From Symbiodinium natans (lineage: Eukaryota > Sar > Dinophyceae > Suessiales > Symbiodiniaceae), in the NCBI GenBank assembly GCA_905221605.1, contig CAJNDS010000158.1, positions 660,176-724,175 on the forward strand: a stretch of 64,000 nucleotides of DNA, in the 5' to 3' direction. Positions 22,358 through 33,050 of this stretch are shown here, in pieces; the stretch's first letter is position 1; each line of letters starts with the position of its first letter. Below the pieces are notes generated by a model that searched no databases, was not told where the DNA came from, and worked only from the letters and a program-made list of their open reading frames with translations. The position numbers and the translations under genes were made by a program.

Positions 22358-22825
22358 ATGTCCGAGCTGTTCCTGTACATTGCCTTGGACAAGTGGCTGG
22401 CCCGCCTCCTTGAAGAGGCCGGCAAATGTGTCCCAGCTGCCGCCGCGGCTGCCAGAGCTGCAGAGCTACCGGCGATGCCGAGCCGTCGTCAGGCGCAGAT
22501 CTCTTCGGGCCAGAGCTCGACGGAAACCGACATCCATGAGGTCCATCCCTCTGCTCTTCTGCAGCATCTTCCTGGTGGCCTCCCTGCTGTGAAATCCGTG
22601 CTGCTGGCAAAGCACCGGGCGGGCATGATGAAGCGGCAGGTGGAGTTGATCCGGAGCTGCTGTGGTCACTGTGGTCCAAAACCACCCCTGGAGCAAGGAG
22701 AAACTGCACAAGCTGCACCCGCCAACCTTCTGGATGAGGTGATCTCGGCGTGCATAAACTGTTTTGAGAAGTGGTGCACAGGCTTTTTCATGATCTTTGC
22801 CGTAGGCAGTCGTGTCGCCAGGTGA
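22358..22825 (+). CDS. Hypothetical protein, helical, Cys-containing C-terminus
   Basis: A 155-codon frame from ATG 22358 to TGA 22823-22825; the frame is open further upstream. The N-terminus MSELFLYIALDKWLARLLEE is amphipathic, followed by an Ala-rich helix, and the C-terminal third has CCGHCG and a short hydrophobic stretch (CTGFFMIFAVG). I recognise no family. It may be a chance frame; its length, helical pattern and lack of low-complexity repeats favour it moderately. Confidence 0.35.
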   Translation: MSELFLYIALDKWLARLLEEAGKCVPAAAAAARAAELPAMPSRRQAQISSGQSSTETDIHEVHPSALLQHLPGGLPAVKSVLLAKHRAGMMKRQVELIRSCCGHCGPKPPLEQGETAQAAPANLLDEVISACINCFEKWCTGFFMIFAVGSRVAR

Positions 22826-24050
22826 AGAAACTACTGCAAGACACGAAGAGAGCTTTGCTGACAGATCCGCAGGCGGCCACATGGCTGGTGTGGGCATCAG
22901 GAGTAAGGTTATAGGCTTGGAGCAGTCAGTGTTGTGATGTCAGTGGCCACTTAAACTGCACAGGGTTGAACATCCACGAATAGGGCCTAATCACGGCCGG
23001 TGTAGGTTCCGGTCCATGGCCTCCTCCTGCGCTAAGGCCCAGCAGACACTTGCATCGGCCCTGAAGCATCTGCGTCTGGCAGAGGCTTTGTGCTGCGAAA
23101 GCCGCAAGCTCCGGAGCTTCTGGCCACTGCCGGATGACAGCCGGAGCCATACACCCGAGATGGAAAACGACAGAACAGAGATGCGACGCCTGCTTTGACG
23201 TACCTGAGAAGCTTCTCCACCTGCGTTTTCGTGCACCTGCGTTTTCGTGCTCGCTTGCCCCCACCCCGATCACGTGCGAAAGCTTTTTCACGTTTATAGG
23301 ACTTGTTGAACTGGTACGCGCAGGTATCCGCGATCATAGAATCCTTGTGCCGGGCAGTGCTCAGCAGTATGGTTTTGGAAGGTTGCCTGACTGGGACTGC
23401 TTGAATAGTGAAGAGCTTGCAAACGACATGCCGATGCAGCAATGGCTTTCAGCCGCCGGGTGCATTCGCTCTCTTCTGGCTACGCAGGGCAGCGTGCAAG
23501 CTCTGACTCGGAGCGCACGGCGGCTGCGCGAGAGGAAGCCGATGTGGAGGATGCTGCGCTTGCAGTGGGGTGTGGGAGTCGTGCGGGGACTCCCAAGTCT
23601 AAGGTGAGGTCCACATACGCTAAGATGCCAGCCCTGTAGAACCTAGACCTAAACCCTAAAATAAGGGGCTTTCCGCAACTATCTAAAAAGGGGCGCCCCC
23701 TTATGATGCTATTCTCCTTCTGATAGGAACCAAACAACAGGCACCCAAAAAATTGGCAGAGAGAATCTCTGCCCGCTGATGAGCTCAGGATCTGCCCGGC
23801 GGCAGCTTTCCTGCGGAGCAGAGATCGTCCTGGCTGCCTGCAGGGTCTGAGGAACGGATGATACTTGGCTGAAAGGCTGAACTCAGTGTGCCCCACGCCC
23901 CCCTACTTCGATATGGAATGCAGTAGACCATGAAGTCTTTGGGGGTCATGAAGAATGGTTAGCCTAAACCCTAAACCCTAAACCATGTGACTCTGAAGGT
24001 TTTTCCGTATCTGCTGTAGGCCGTTTGGGTTGTCTGTCGGTGCCTCTACA
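22826..24050. other. No confident gene
   Basis: Overlapping frames in both strands around 23134-23640 and 23480-23896 carry no recognisable motif. A short CCCTAAA tract lies at 23962-23984. Confidence 0.4.
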
Positions 24051-24165
24051 CTTGGTTCATGGGTAGTTGGAAGTGGGGTTATTGGCAGGGCAACTATACT
24101 TAAACCCTAGCTTAAGGTGCTTATAATCAACCCTACTTAGAACTACCCATGAACCTCCAAGTAAC
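24051..24165. mobile_element. Inverted-repeat element, copy A
   Basis: Starts CTTGGTTCATGGGTAGTT and ends with the near-exact reverse complement AACTACCCATGAACC plus TCCAAG. The centre is a weak palindrome of GGGT/ACCC and CTTATA words. It is one of at least five full copies in this window (24.05, 28.82, 32.67, 38.50 and 62.69 kb). Size and structure fit a MITE or an introner-like element. It encodes nothing. Confidence 0.8.
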
Positions 24166-26415
24166 ATCCCACTGAAGTAAGGAGGGGACATCCAGCCACA
24201 GCTGCGCACATGGTGCCCGGATTGGGTCTGCCACCAGAGGCACTTTTCTGCTGGACAGCAGCGGATATGGAGATGTATATGGTGTCCCGGCGTTGTAGTG
24301 CGAGTCTGGAAAGCCACAGGAAGTCCTTACGCGCCTACTTCTCATAGAGAGGGCTCAGAAGTCGATTTGTGTCACCTTTCGAGCCACGCCAAGGCTAGCT
24401 CTGGCTATGTGAAGCCCAAGCTGAAGCTGTTCTACTACATCTCGCCAGAGTGTCCCCAAACCATCGTCGATTTGGTTTCCCCACGTCTCCGGAAGCAGAA
24501 CTGGGCCTGCACTGTGCGTCCAGAACCTGGCAACACGCCGATCTTCGTGTGGCTATATCACCCTTGGGAATTGTTTTTTTATTTTTTGTTTATATACACC
24601 CAAGAGGATATCAAAACTATCATTTTTATTGAGGTTCTAAGGGGAGTATAGGTGGGAGGGATCTCGGCCCAGCATTGATCCGGCGCCGACTCTGTCGCGC
24701 GGGGGGCTCGTGAACCGTGTGGCGCCGGCGCTGCCAATCACCCGGAAAGTGGGCATGCTGCGGGCAGTGCCGCTCGCCTTGTTTGCGTTCGGGCCACAGC
24801 GCTTCCAAAAGCCTATTCCAAAACAACCTAACAACCTAGGGAAAAACCCTTGGCCTCTGTGAGGTTTAGGCGTACTGTCGCAAGCCGGCCCAACCCAGCA
24901 GGGCTCAACCTGTCATCGACCTGTCAGGCAGAAGTGGTGCTCCCAGAAAGGGCAGGAGTTCCCTCCGTCCTGGTACCCCCTTACCTTCGAGCTGCCTGGC
25001 AGCTTGGAGGAATGGAAGGAGCCGCTAAGCGGCGCTTGAAGATCCCGCTGTTTAGGGCTTGTGATGCGATAAAAGGATGGTTTAGGGCAAGTTAAGGGCT
25101 GGGCATCCCAACCTCCCCACATTCCCTGCAGGCACGTTGCGAAGCATCCGAGCAAGAGGTGGATCTACAAGCCAAATGGTGCCTGGGCATATATGGCCTG
25201 CTAGCTATAGCGATGCAGCAGGTTTGATGCTGAACCGTGGCATGTTGCGCTTCAGCTCCAAGACGTTCGTGCCACTTCTGTTCCGACCATCTCGGCACGA
25301 AGCACCCTAAACCCTAAACCCTATACCCTAAACGCTAAACCCCAAACCCTAAACCTGGCGGAGCTCTGCCAGCCAAGGTGGTGCGCGCGGTGCTGGCATC
25401 ATCCTGGTCTCGGGCGTGCAGGACGTCGACTCACCCGAGCGTCCGTTCAAGGAGCGATGCCGGCCACCGCGACCAGAAGATTTGCATCCTGGCCCTGTCA
25501 GAGTACACAAAGCACACAGTCAGTAGCCTGATAGCCTTATAGGGCATGCCAGGGCTTGTAGACCCAAGGCACCCCCCGTTTGGGCTGGACTTCTGTTTCC
25601 ATGACGGCCTCACGCTGCCTCATAGGTAAGGGGGTCGTGTCCCTGGTCGGTAGAATTTGAGTCCTCAGTGGGAGGCATTTGAGAAGCCAAGAATTTTGCC
25701 GCCCCGTCAAGCGCTATCCTGTGGATGTCACTTTGCAACCTCATTGCGCTCAGCTCTGCTCAGCCGGATGCATGATGTGAGGCATGCGTCGCCGCTGGAA
25801 GTGCGCTGCTGGGAAATGAAGGCATTCCTGTGTGGTCGCCGGCGAAAGTCGTTCGGCTCTGCTGAGGCTACTTCGCACCTACCGGCATCATTCAGGACTG
25901 ACCTGACATGCGCCGAGTCGGCTTTGAATGGCACATCCGCGGCAACTGTGTGACCCGGTCTGTTGTGCCTGCTGTCAGGAATATGTCCCGGATCTGCAGC
26001 TCTTAAAAGGCCACAAGCAGCTCGAATTTCGTTGTGCAGGCAGTCGGGGGTTTGGCTGAATGTGATTGACATTGAATGGTTGCGTTTTACCATAAGCCTT
26101 AACTCGTTGTATTCCATCCGAGGTTTGCAATCAGGGCTTACCTGCAACTTGGCCTTTCGAGTCGGCGCGGCTTAAGTCGCTTTTGTTAGTATGCACGTCA
26201 AATGTAAATAGCAAAAAGCACAGCCGATGCAACTGATGTGAGAGAGAAAGGCTGCTAAGTCATTCTGAAGACCTGGGCTTGCAGAAAGAGCATGTTTGGC
26301 CGACACTTCACACCACTCAAGTCCGACGCCTCCTGTCTTGAACATGGATGAGATGGAGATGTAGCCACACTACGAAATAGGCACTACTCTCCATACTTCC
26401 GGGAGTCCGAAGTCA
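24166..26415. other. No confident gene; possible exons at 24410-24570 and 25360-25530
   Basis: A + frame near 24410-24570 (KPKLKLFYYISPECPQTIVD) looks coding. A second, following the CCCTAAA tract at 25303-25355, stays open for about 57 codons to TAG near 25530 (GAGIILVSGVQDVDSPERPF). At 24670-24830 a third frame (SIDPAPTLSRGGLVNRVAPA) is also open. None has a recognised domain and no splice partners were found. Confidence 0.3.
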
Positions 26416-26623
26416 AACCCTAAACCCTAACCCTAAACCCTAAACCCTAAATGATTAAGGCTGATTGCTCGGGTTCAGCCGCTGCTGGTGCTGCTCCACG
26501 GTGCTGCATACGCCAAGGTATGTGGCCAGGACTGGCCCGCACACGTGTTTAGGGTTTAGGGTTTATGGGTTTTAGGGTTTGGGGTTTAGGTTAGGGTTTA
26601 GGGTTTAGGGTTTTAGGGTTTAG
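26416..26623 (+). repeat. Opposed telomere-like tracts, the second abutting an SL relic
   Basis: CCCTAAA units at 26416-26452 and TTTAGGG units at 26549-26623. Between them 26461-26517 reads as a possible exon (IARVQPLLVLLHGAAYAK) ending at a GTATGT donor. The second tract runs directly into the spliced-leader relic. Confidence 0.8.
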
Positions 26624-26639
26624 GCCATTTTGGCTCAAG
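26624..26639 (+). other. Spliced-leader relic, 3'-terminal 16 nt
   Basis: GCCATTTTGGCTCAAG is an exact match to the last 16 bases of the dinoflagellate spliced leader. The 5' part has been replaced by TTTAGGG repeat ending in TTTAG. The next bases are CTTCTTGG, not a GT donor, so this is a leader already joined to an mRNA. Confidence 0.9.
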
Positions 26640-26701
26640 CTTCTTGGCTACGAGGCCCCAAACGGGTATTGCATGTTGTTGCACGCATTGAATATTGTGC
26701 C

Positions 26702-27574
26702 ATGGTGTCCCCAGAAAGAAAACTGTCATCCTGCATTGGCTTCGCTGTGAGATGGGCCAAAAGATTCAAGCTCTCATCAGATGTTTGCTTTCATCTTCAG
26801 GCTGCCTTGCATAGTCTCGCAACAGACTTGACGCAGGAAGACTCGGTTCGTTCGTCTGACAGCGGAAACAAAAGTCAAAGGATCACTATACTCCTCGCTG
26901 AATCATTGCTGTTTGAGCCTGGATGTACAGGGCATGGCTGTGGTGCCACAGTCAACTCTTCCACAGTGAAACGAGAAATGCATACGCAAACAGACATTGA
27001 GGTAGTCAGCAGGGGTGTATGTGAGGAACTTGTCCAGAGCGTCCTGCAGCAGGTGTCGGTGCAGATGGAATCTCTCAGTGCTTTGCATGAACGCCTGGCT
27101 CGAGTGGAAGAGCAGGATACAAAGCCGCGCGACATCTCGAAAGCCTCTTCTTGCTCTTCACTCGGTGATGTGATGTCGGCACCATCAACAAACGCGCAAA
27201 CCACAGATGCTGCGCCTCCTTTCGCGAAGTATGCCGGGGATGTTGAGCATCAGGAAGACTTTCACCCGCATGCGCACTTGGAGAGACTCAGGGAGATGCA
27301 TAGGATTGAAAGACTAGCTTTGAAGCAGAGGCGGCGTGCTGAAAGAGCGCGTCGCCTACAGTCAACTGATGATGGTGGCATAGCAGTATATAGGCAGAGA
27401 CCTGTAGTGGACCTAAGCATGCTGCTTAGAAGGAAGTGTGTGGAACATGCTTCCCCTGCCTTTATTCCCGGCCGACTCCCCAAGCCCGGATGCAAAAAGG
27501 GTTTAGGGTTTAGGCACGCATGCATGCAGACTTCACGCAGGCTCGTAGCCGGCTTCGATGCTTTTGCGGAATGA
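26702..27574 (+). CDS. Intronless SL-relic retrogene, coiled-coil hypothetical protein
   Basis: The first ATG after the leader relic (62-base UTR) opens a 290-codon frame with no intron. The region around residues 110-140 (CEELVQSVLQQVSVQMESLS) and a basic segment (RIERLALKQRRRAERARRLQ) are strongly helical, so a coiled coil is likely. A Ser/Asp-rich linker lies near residue 60. No catalytic motif or known domain is recognised. The last 30 residues cross an in-frame piece of TTTAGGG repeat (27498-27514, giving GLGFR), so the native C-terminus may have been replaced. The leader relic, missing introns and intact frame together indicate a retroposed, fairly young copy. Confidence 0.7.
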   Translation: MVSPERKLSSCIGFAVRWAKRFKLSSDVCFHLQAALHSLATDLTQEDSVRSSDSGNKSQRITILLAESLLFEPGCTGHGCGATVNSSTVKREMHTQTDIEVVSRGVCEELVQSVLQQVSVQMESLSALHERLARVEEQDTKPRDISKASSCSSLGDVMSAPSTNAQTTDAAPPFAKYAGDVEHQEDFHPHAHLERLREMHRIERLALKQRRRAERARRLQSTDDGGIAVYRQRPVVDLSMLLRRKCVEHASPAFIPGRLPKPGCKKGLGFRHACMQTSRRLVAGFDAFAE

Positions 27575-28382
27575 ACGCGCTGGGCATGCCGAAGAGCTTT
27601 CCCCCCTCTAGCCAGTCATGAGTACTAGTGATTCGATGGCAGAAGCTCAAGCCTGCTTGTCCTTGCTTTCGGTATTGGGAGTGCCCGGTGTTCGCCAGCA
27701 TGGTGCCTGGCATCTTTAATTTAATGATTTTAAATGATGGTCACTAGTCGCGATATGTTGCTCTGCAGCGTGGCCGGGCTGCTGAAAAACCCCATCCTCA
27801 GCCCTTGTATATCCCTTAACCCTAAAGCCTAAACCCTAAACTCCAAACCCTGGCCGGGACATGACTCTGTCGTTCTATTTGGCATACCGCGGCGGCGCTT
27901 GCGGTGGCAAAAAAAACACCCTGACCCTAACCCTGCAACCCAGGAGTTCGACTCGGAGCACTTCTCGCAGGTGCCGGTCATGTCGGACAGTTGCAGGATT
28001 TTTAGACATGTGTTCATGCTTGAGCGTTCGATCTTTCTCCGTACCCGCGTGCAGAGGGATGAGATGCATGGCTAGGTGATCTCATCCAATGAAGCTAACT
28101 AGGCATGCGTGATGCTGGGGCTGGCCATGGCCGGCCGCAACAGGGGGACAACCGTTTACTGTAGTTAGGGGGCCCTTCTCAAAGGGGCAATCTTGGTGCG
28201 CTTGCTTCTGGAACTCTTTGCGACCTTCCGGTCTCATGTTGCAGCTTTCCAGACAGCTTGGGCCATCGAGATTCTTGAATTAACGTACGTGCTTTAAGCA
28301 TCGCACCTTTGGTCATGTGAATAAGCTAGCAGGCTCCGAGTTCCACGTGTCAGAAATTCAGGCGTGAAATGGCCAGAGAGCC
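27575..28382 (+). other. Mostly non-coding; exon-like frame 27944-28075
   Basis: A CCCTAAA-type tract (27816-27850) and a second short one (27918-27935, CCCTGACCCTAACCCTG) lead to CAG at 27941-27943. From 27944 the frame is open for 43 codons to TAG 28073-28075 (EFDSEHFSQVPVMSDSCRIF and onwards). The AG|G acceptor and the composition suggest a real exon of an unknown protein. Confidence 0.35.
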
Positions 28383-28508
28383 CCTAAACCCTAAACCCTA
28401 AACCCTAAGCCCTAAGCCCTAAGCCCTAAGCCCTAAGCCCTAAACCCTAAGCCCTAAGCCCTAAGCCCTAAGCCCCTAAACCCTAAACCCTAAACCATAA
28501 ACCCTAAA
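28383..28508 (+). repeat. Telomere-like tract (CCCTAAA/CCCTAAG)n
   Basis: About 18 units, with a block of the CCCTAAG variant amplified in the middle. A helical frame (QAQGSEERVGVWEAES) follows directly. Confidence 0.9.
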
Positions 28509-28820
28509 AGAAGCAGGCCCAAGGCTCGGAAGAGCGTGTGGGAGTTTGGGAGGCCGAGTCTAGGAAGGAAGTTCGTTGAATCAGACATGCCCTTTGACTT
28601 TGTGGTGCTTTACTGTAACTTTACATCTTTAGCCCTTTTGGGTTTATTGGGTTTCTTAATAAGGCAGCCAAAAGTTTAATTTTTAGCTACCCTTCTGAGT
28701 GTAGCCAAGTTGAGACCAGGTCATCAGCCCCGTGCATTCTTCTTCCGAAACACCCAAGAACCGGCACAAGAGCAGCCCTTTCCGATAATTCAAAGAAGAC
28801 ACCAAACCTGAAACACCCCT

Positions 28821-28980
28821 TACTTGGAGGTTCATGGGTACTTATAATTAGGGTTATAAGTAGGGTAACTATACGTATAGCCTTACTTGGGGTACTTATA
28901 ACCCCAGGGTTATAAGTAGGGTAACTATACTTATAACCTTACTTAGGGTACTTATAACCTCACTTATAACTACCTCCGAG
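28821..28980. mobile_element. Inverted-repeat element, copy B (expanded centre)
   Basis: Begins TACTTGGAGGTTCATGGGTA and ends ACTTATAACTACCTCCGAG. The inner segment with ACTTATAACC and GTTATAAGTAGGGTAACTATA is present twice, making this copy about 40 bases longer than the others. Confidence 0.75.
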
Positions 28981-29066
28981 TACACCCTTCCACTTGAAGC
29001 TGCCGAAGCCCTAGTTCACGAGGCCGATCTCCTCAGGCATGCGCCTCGCCAAGAATGGGGGAGTTA

Positions 29067-30592
29067 GGGTTTAGGGCTTAGGGTTTAGGGTTTAGGGTTT
29101 AGGGTTTCCGGTTTCCCCTAAATATACCCCCCCAAATAGTAGGATCCCCTTGTAATAAGGACCCCCAATAAGGTACCCCCGATGATCGTAAGCCCCCCAA
29201 ATGAGTTCAGGGCATCCCAAGGCTCTTGTGATTGTACCCCTAAACCCTAAACCCTAAACCCTAAACCCTAAACCCTAAACCCTAAACCCTATGACATCAG
29301 CGCCAGCAGATGCGAGCAGCTGGAGGATTCAGTTCAGTGGGCTTCCTTGGGTGACTTCCATCCTGGGAGGGCTCTGGGGTTTAGGGTTTAGGGTTTAGGG
29401 TTTAGGGTAAAAGATCATCAGAGTGCAGCTGTTGCTATAGACGACGGCCAGTAACGCGAGGTCACCGAGCAAGAGTTCCAGAAGATGGGTGGTCAAGTGC
29501 ATGACGACTGGAAGGCCCGGAACGCCGCCGATCAAGAAGAAACTCGGCAACTGCACGGGAGCAGGTGCCCCCTAAACCCTAAACCCTAAACCCTAAACCC
29601 TAAACCCTAAACCCTAAACCCTAAACCCTAAACCCTAAACCCTAAACCCTGACAGGTCCACCCCGTCATGTTGCTGGAAGAGTTGGCGCATGAACTTGCA
29701 GATGAAGCCTCAGGACAGGGCACCGCGCAGTCTCATTGGGGCCATGCCAAAGAGCAGCAAACTCGAACCCATACCCCGAAAGGAAAACTAAAGGGAATCC
29801 CAGCTCTAGTGATCCTTAAACCATGTTCCAACTTTCTGGAGTTTACTGTAATAAAGACATTGCAGAGAGGCTGAACACTCCTAAGCGGTCTGGCAGCACA
29901 TGGGACCACCCATTCCTGGTCCCTGGCGTTGTAGCACTTTCTCACTTTCTGTCTCTGACCTTTGCACAGCCTGAAGTTCGGCTCACCTCGAGTGTTGCAA
30001 TGTGGCCGCTCTGCTGGAATGGCATAAGGCTGGGAGGAAGCATGTCCACAGGGCGGCAAGACATGAAACCAACACAACGAGAAGTGTGCAACAGCTCGCT
30101 AACGCACGTGGAACTGGCGGGTCCATTGTCCGAAGTTCCAAGTTGTCATGAAGCCAACAAAGTACACACGGCAAGTCAGCATGCCTTCGAGGGAGGCAAC
30201 ACTCTGCAACAATTATGCAACAATCCTCCTGAAGGATCGGCGAAGGACTGGATGGAGGCATTCTGGACACAGGTGAGGCAGACGTGCCTCCAGGCAGTGC
30301 AAGCAGAAGACGTGTGCGAAGCACTGTTCAGCTTCGCCCTACAAGAAACCTAAATCCTAAACCCTAAACCCCAAACCCTAAACCCTAAACCCTACACCCT
30401 AAACCCTAAAGCCTAAACCTAAACCCTAAACCCAAACCCTACACCCCGAAGTGCCCAAGCCGCTTGAAGAGGTGGTGGAGACTTTCCACGACTCGCTCCG
30501 CAACTTGGCTCGCGCTGGCCTTGCCTGTGTGTAAGTTGTAGGGTTTAGGGTTTAGGATTTAGGGTTTAGGGTTTAGGGTTTAGGGTTTAGGG
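29067..30592 (+). repeat. Six telomere-like tracts alternating with exon-like segments
   Basis: TTTAGGG at 29067-29107 and 29378-29408; CCCTAAA at 29238-29292, 29571-29651 and 30352-30445; TTTAGGG at 30538-30592. The non-repetitive pieces between them are open in one frame each and are annotated as one putative gene. Confidence 0.85.
29293..30532 (+). CDS. Putative multi-exon gene threaded through telomere-like tracts
   Basis: Candidate exons, all +: 29293-29377 (MTSAPADASSWRIQFSGLPW), 29461-29565 after GCGAG (VTEQEFQKMGGQVHDDWKAR), 29656-29718 after CCCTGACAG (HPVMLLEELAHELADEASGQ), a part of 30180-30351 (GSAKDWMEAFWTQVRQTCLQ), and about 30447-30532 (PKPLEEVVETFHDSLRNLAR), which ends at a textbook GTAAGT donor. 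The peptides are acidic and helical. No domain is recognised, and phases between exons were not all verified, so they may belong to more than one gene. The piece between 29566 and 29655 would be a 90-nt intron made almost only of CCCTAAA repeats. Confidence 0.35.
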
Positions 30593-32671
30593 GCAATGTG
30601 GTAGGAAGTTCCCCGGCCTCTTCGAGATCTGTGGGAAGATAATTGCTCGCGGAGAGAATTGAGGTTTAGAGTGAAGTCTCCCTACCACATTGCCACATCT
30701 TTCGTGATCAGGAGATGAGGGCCGGCTGGGCATGTTTGAGATCCTGGGCTTGGACTTCGTCTGTAAGGCCCAGCTGAGACCTTCACGCACTTGCATGACT
30801 TGATGGGCTCTGGTAGATGCCACTATGGGGACAGAGTTCCTTTAGCATTTTGTCCCCATAGACTCCTGCTCAACCTCGCCCATGGTTCGTCCCCTAGCCC
30901 CGCGTGCAGCATGGCGCAAGGCAGATGGCACGGTGATTTTCCTGGAGGCGAACAGAGATCCATCCTGGGTCATCGATCCTGGGGCAAAGACGGACACCTG
31001 CTCACAAAGAGTTCTCTGGAGATGTTAGCCTTTATGGCCGAAAGCATTGCAAGTACCGAGGCGATCATCCCAACAATGGTGACCGACATGCGGCTTGACG
31101 GCTTGATTCGAGCACACGACCACTGCACGACCACTGCACATTGCATCGTGCACCTACTGACAATGTTTTTGCTAGCTGAGGTTGGACATAGTCTTGCAGG
31201 CACACGGCGACACGGGTGGGCGGAGCTACAGCTCCATCACGGATATTCTTCGTGGTTGCAACGGTGCCTTAACGTAATGGAATTCAGAGGATGAGATGGG
31301 CATGAGCAGCTGACGAGTGCCTGAACCCATCGAGGCTGCTACAAGTTTCGCGTCCTCATCGACGAAACGAGTAGTGAAGAGGGCTTGGAGACGATCAGTT
31401 CCACTCCAGCGGAGGAAAAACATGGACAGCCCGCTTTTGCAGTCCTTCTAAGTTTCCATTCGGAGGGATGCCCGGCGTTCCAGCCGCCACATCAGCCCAG
31501 AATCCGCTTTGTTCATGAGCTGCGCCATGTCTTGGGATTCCCGCGTGTGTGGCCAGAACATGCTGTACTAAGGAATTCTGCCTTCTACGAAGGCGAGGAG
31601 GCCACAGTGGTAGAACCTTTGCAGATGCCTGGGCCTGCTACTAGGTCGCGTGCACCTCTTGGTGAGGTAGCTCCCGAACCGCAAACCTTTCAAGCCCACC
31701 AAGCGCTGACCCGAACTGCTCCAGGCAAGACACGTCGAGCTAAATGGCAGGCACGGCCCAAAATGGTGGAGTAGAACTGAACCGGAAACTACTGATCCGC
31801 CTCTGATCCTTGTGCCGGCTTGTCCACTCATTGCCCCGTACAAGTTTGTGCCTGCAGCTTGCCGTGAACATTGTTCTTATCATCTGGCTGATTGCTGAAC
31901 ACCTGGTTCAAGACCTCTTGGCCCCGTAGCTTCAGTGCCAGCTTGAAAAGCAATGGAGTTCGCATGGTAGCGCTTTCTGAAGCAGCTGCCCACAGCACAG
32001 CCCACCAAAAGCCACAAGGCTCGCAGTTACATCAGCAGATGCGCGATCTTCTGTTCCGAGACCTCTGCACCAATGTGGTGCACGCATGCATCTGACTCAT
32101 TGTCCCAAGAAACTGCATTGTTGCTGTCTCCATGATTGCTTGAACCGGGCACACACATCGTCGCCAATCATCCTAGAGAGGCTTGGCGCTCCCGGCATAC
32201 GCATATGCAAACAAGACACGTGCCGTGTTGGCCATGCTTGGACCAGATTCACAGAGATGCCTTGCAAGACCGGAGTTGACTTCAGGCTAAAAAATGGTTG
32301 GTATGAACCGTGGAGTAGTGAGTGGGGCTCTTGGAGCTAGTGGCATCAGTAGCAGAGTCTACACGGTCTACAGTGCAAGCGAGACGACACACAGGTAGTT
32401 CAGTAGCCTGCTGCATGTCTCCACGTCAGAAACCTCGAACTGTGCAAATCAATTTAGCCGAATGATAGCGCATTAACATGGCAACAAAGGTCCAAGGTTC
32501 ATGTTCATGAGCGCGGGTTCTGGTAATCGATATGCAGATGGTATACATACGTGGCCGCACCTGATGCTGATACTGTACCAAGCTCCCGCCGCTCAGACAG
32601 GGAACGGACAAGCGCCAGCGTTGGACAAGTGCCGGGCCACGACACGGTTCTTTCTGCCCTGAACTACGTGA
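30593..32671. other. No confident gene
   Basis: Frames at 30791-31294 and 31385-31774 (+) are open but have no motif. A duplicated CTACCACATTGCC / GGCAATGTGGTAGG word makes an inverted repeat between 30592 and 30695. Nothing else was seen. Confidence 0.4.
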
Positions 32672-32793
32672 AGGTTCCAGGTTCAATGGCTAGTTATACT
32701 ACGCAGGGTTAGAACTGCCCTAAGGTTGGTTATTGCAGTTACCCTACTTGTAGCCCTACTCTACCCTACCTCTACTACCCATGAACCTCCAAG
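32672..32793. mobile_element. Inverted-repeat element, copy C
   Basis: Left end GGTTCCAGGTTCAATGGCTAG is diverged; right end TACTACCCATGAACCTCCAAG is intact. The centre shares the CCCTACTT words of the family. Confidence 0.65.
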
Positions 32794-32924
32794 CAGCGTG
32801 AGGTTCTCCCATTTCCTTGGCGGGAGATGCCGGTGGCGAGGCCCAGTTCGAGATCCCGGCCGGCCAGCGGCGGCGGCAAGAAGAAGAGCGAGCTGGATAC
32901 GCGAGGGGCTCAGCTTAGCAGGTA

Positions 32925-33050
32925 GGGTAGGTAACCTTCAACCTTTTGGGGGCATTGGAATCCCTGTTTAAAATTTAAAGGTAACCTTTAACCTTTTGGG
33001 GGCATTAGAATCCCTATAACATCTCAAAGGGGAACCTTAAATTCCCCCAG
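32925..33050 (+). repeat. 50-bp tandem duplication
   Basis: The unit GTAACCTTCAACCTTTTGGG plus GGCATTGGAATCCCT occurs twice in tandem (from about 32930 and 32980), with a decayed third copy ending AACCTTAAATTCCC. Confidence 0.75.

Noticed and set aside
28383-29652. True chromosome end
   Set aside because: Tracts are short, degenerate, in both orientations and surrounded by unique sequence; they are interstitial.
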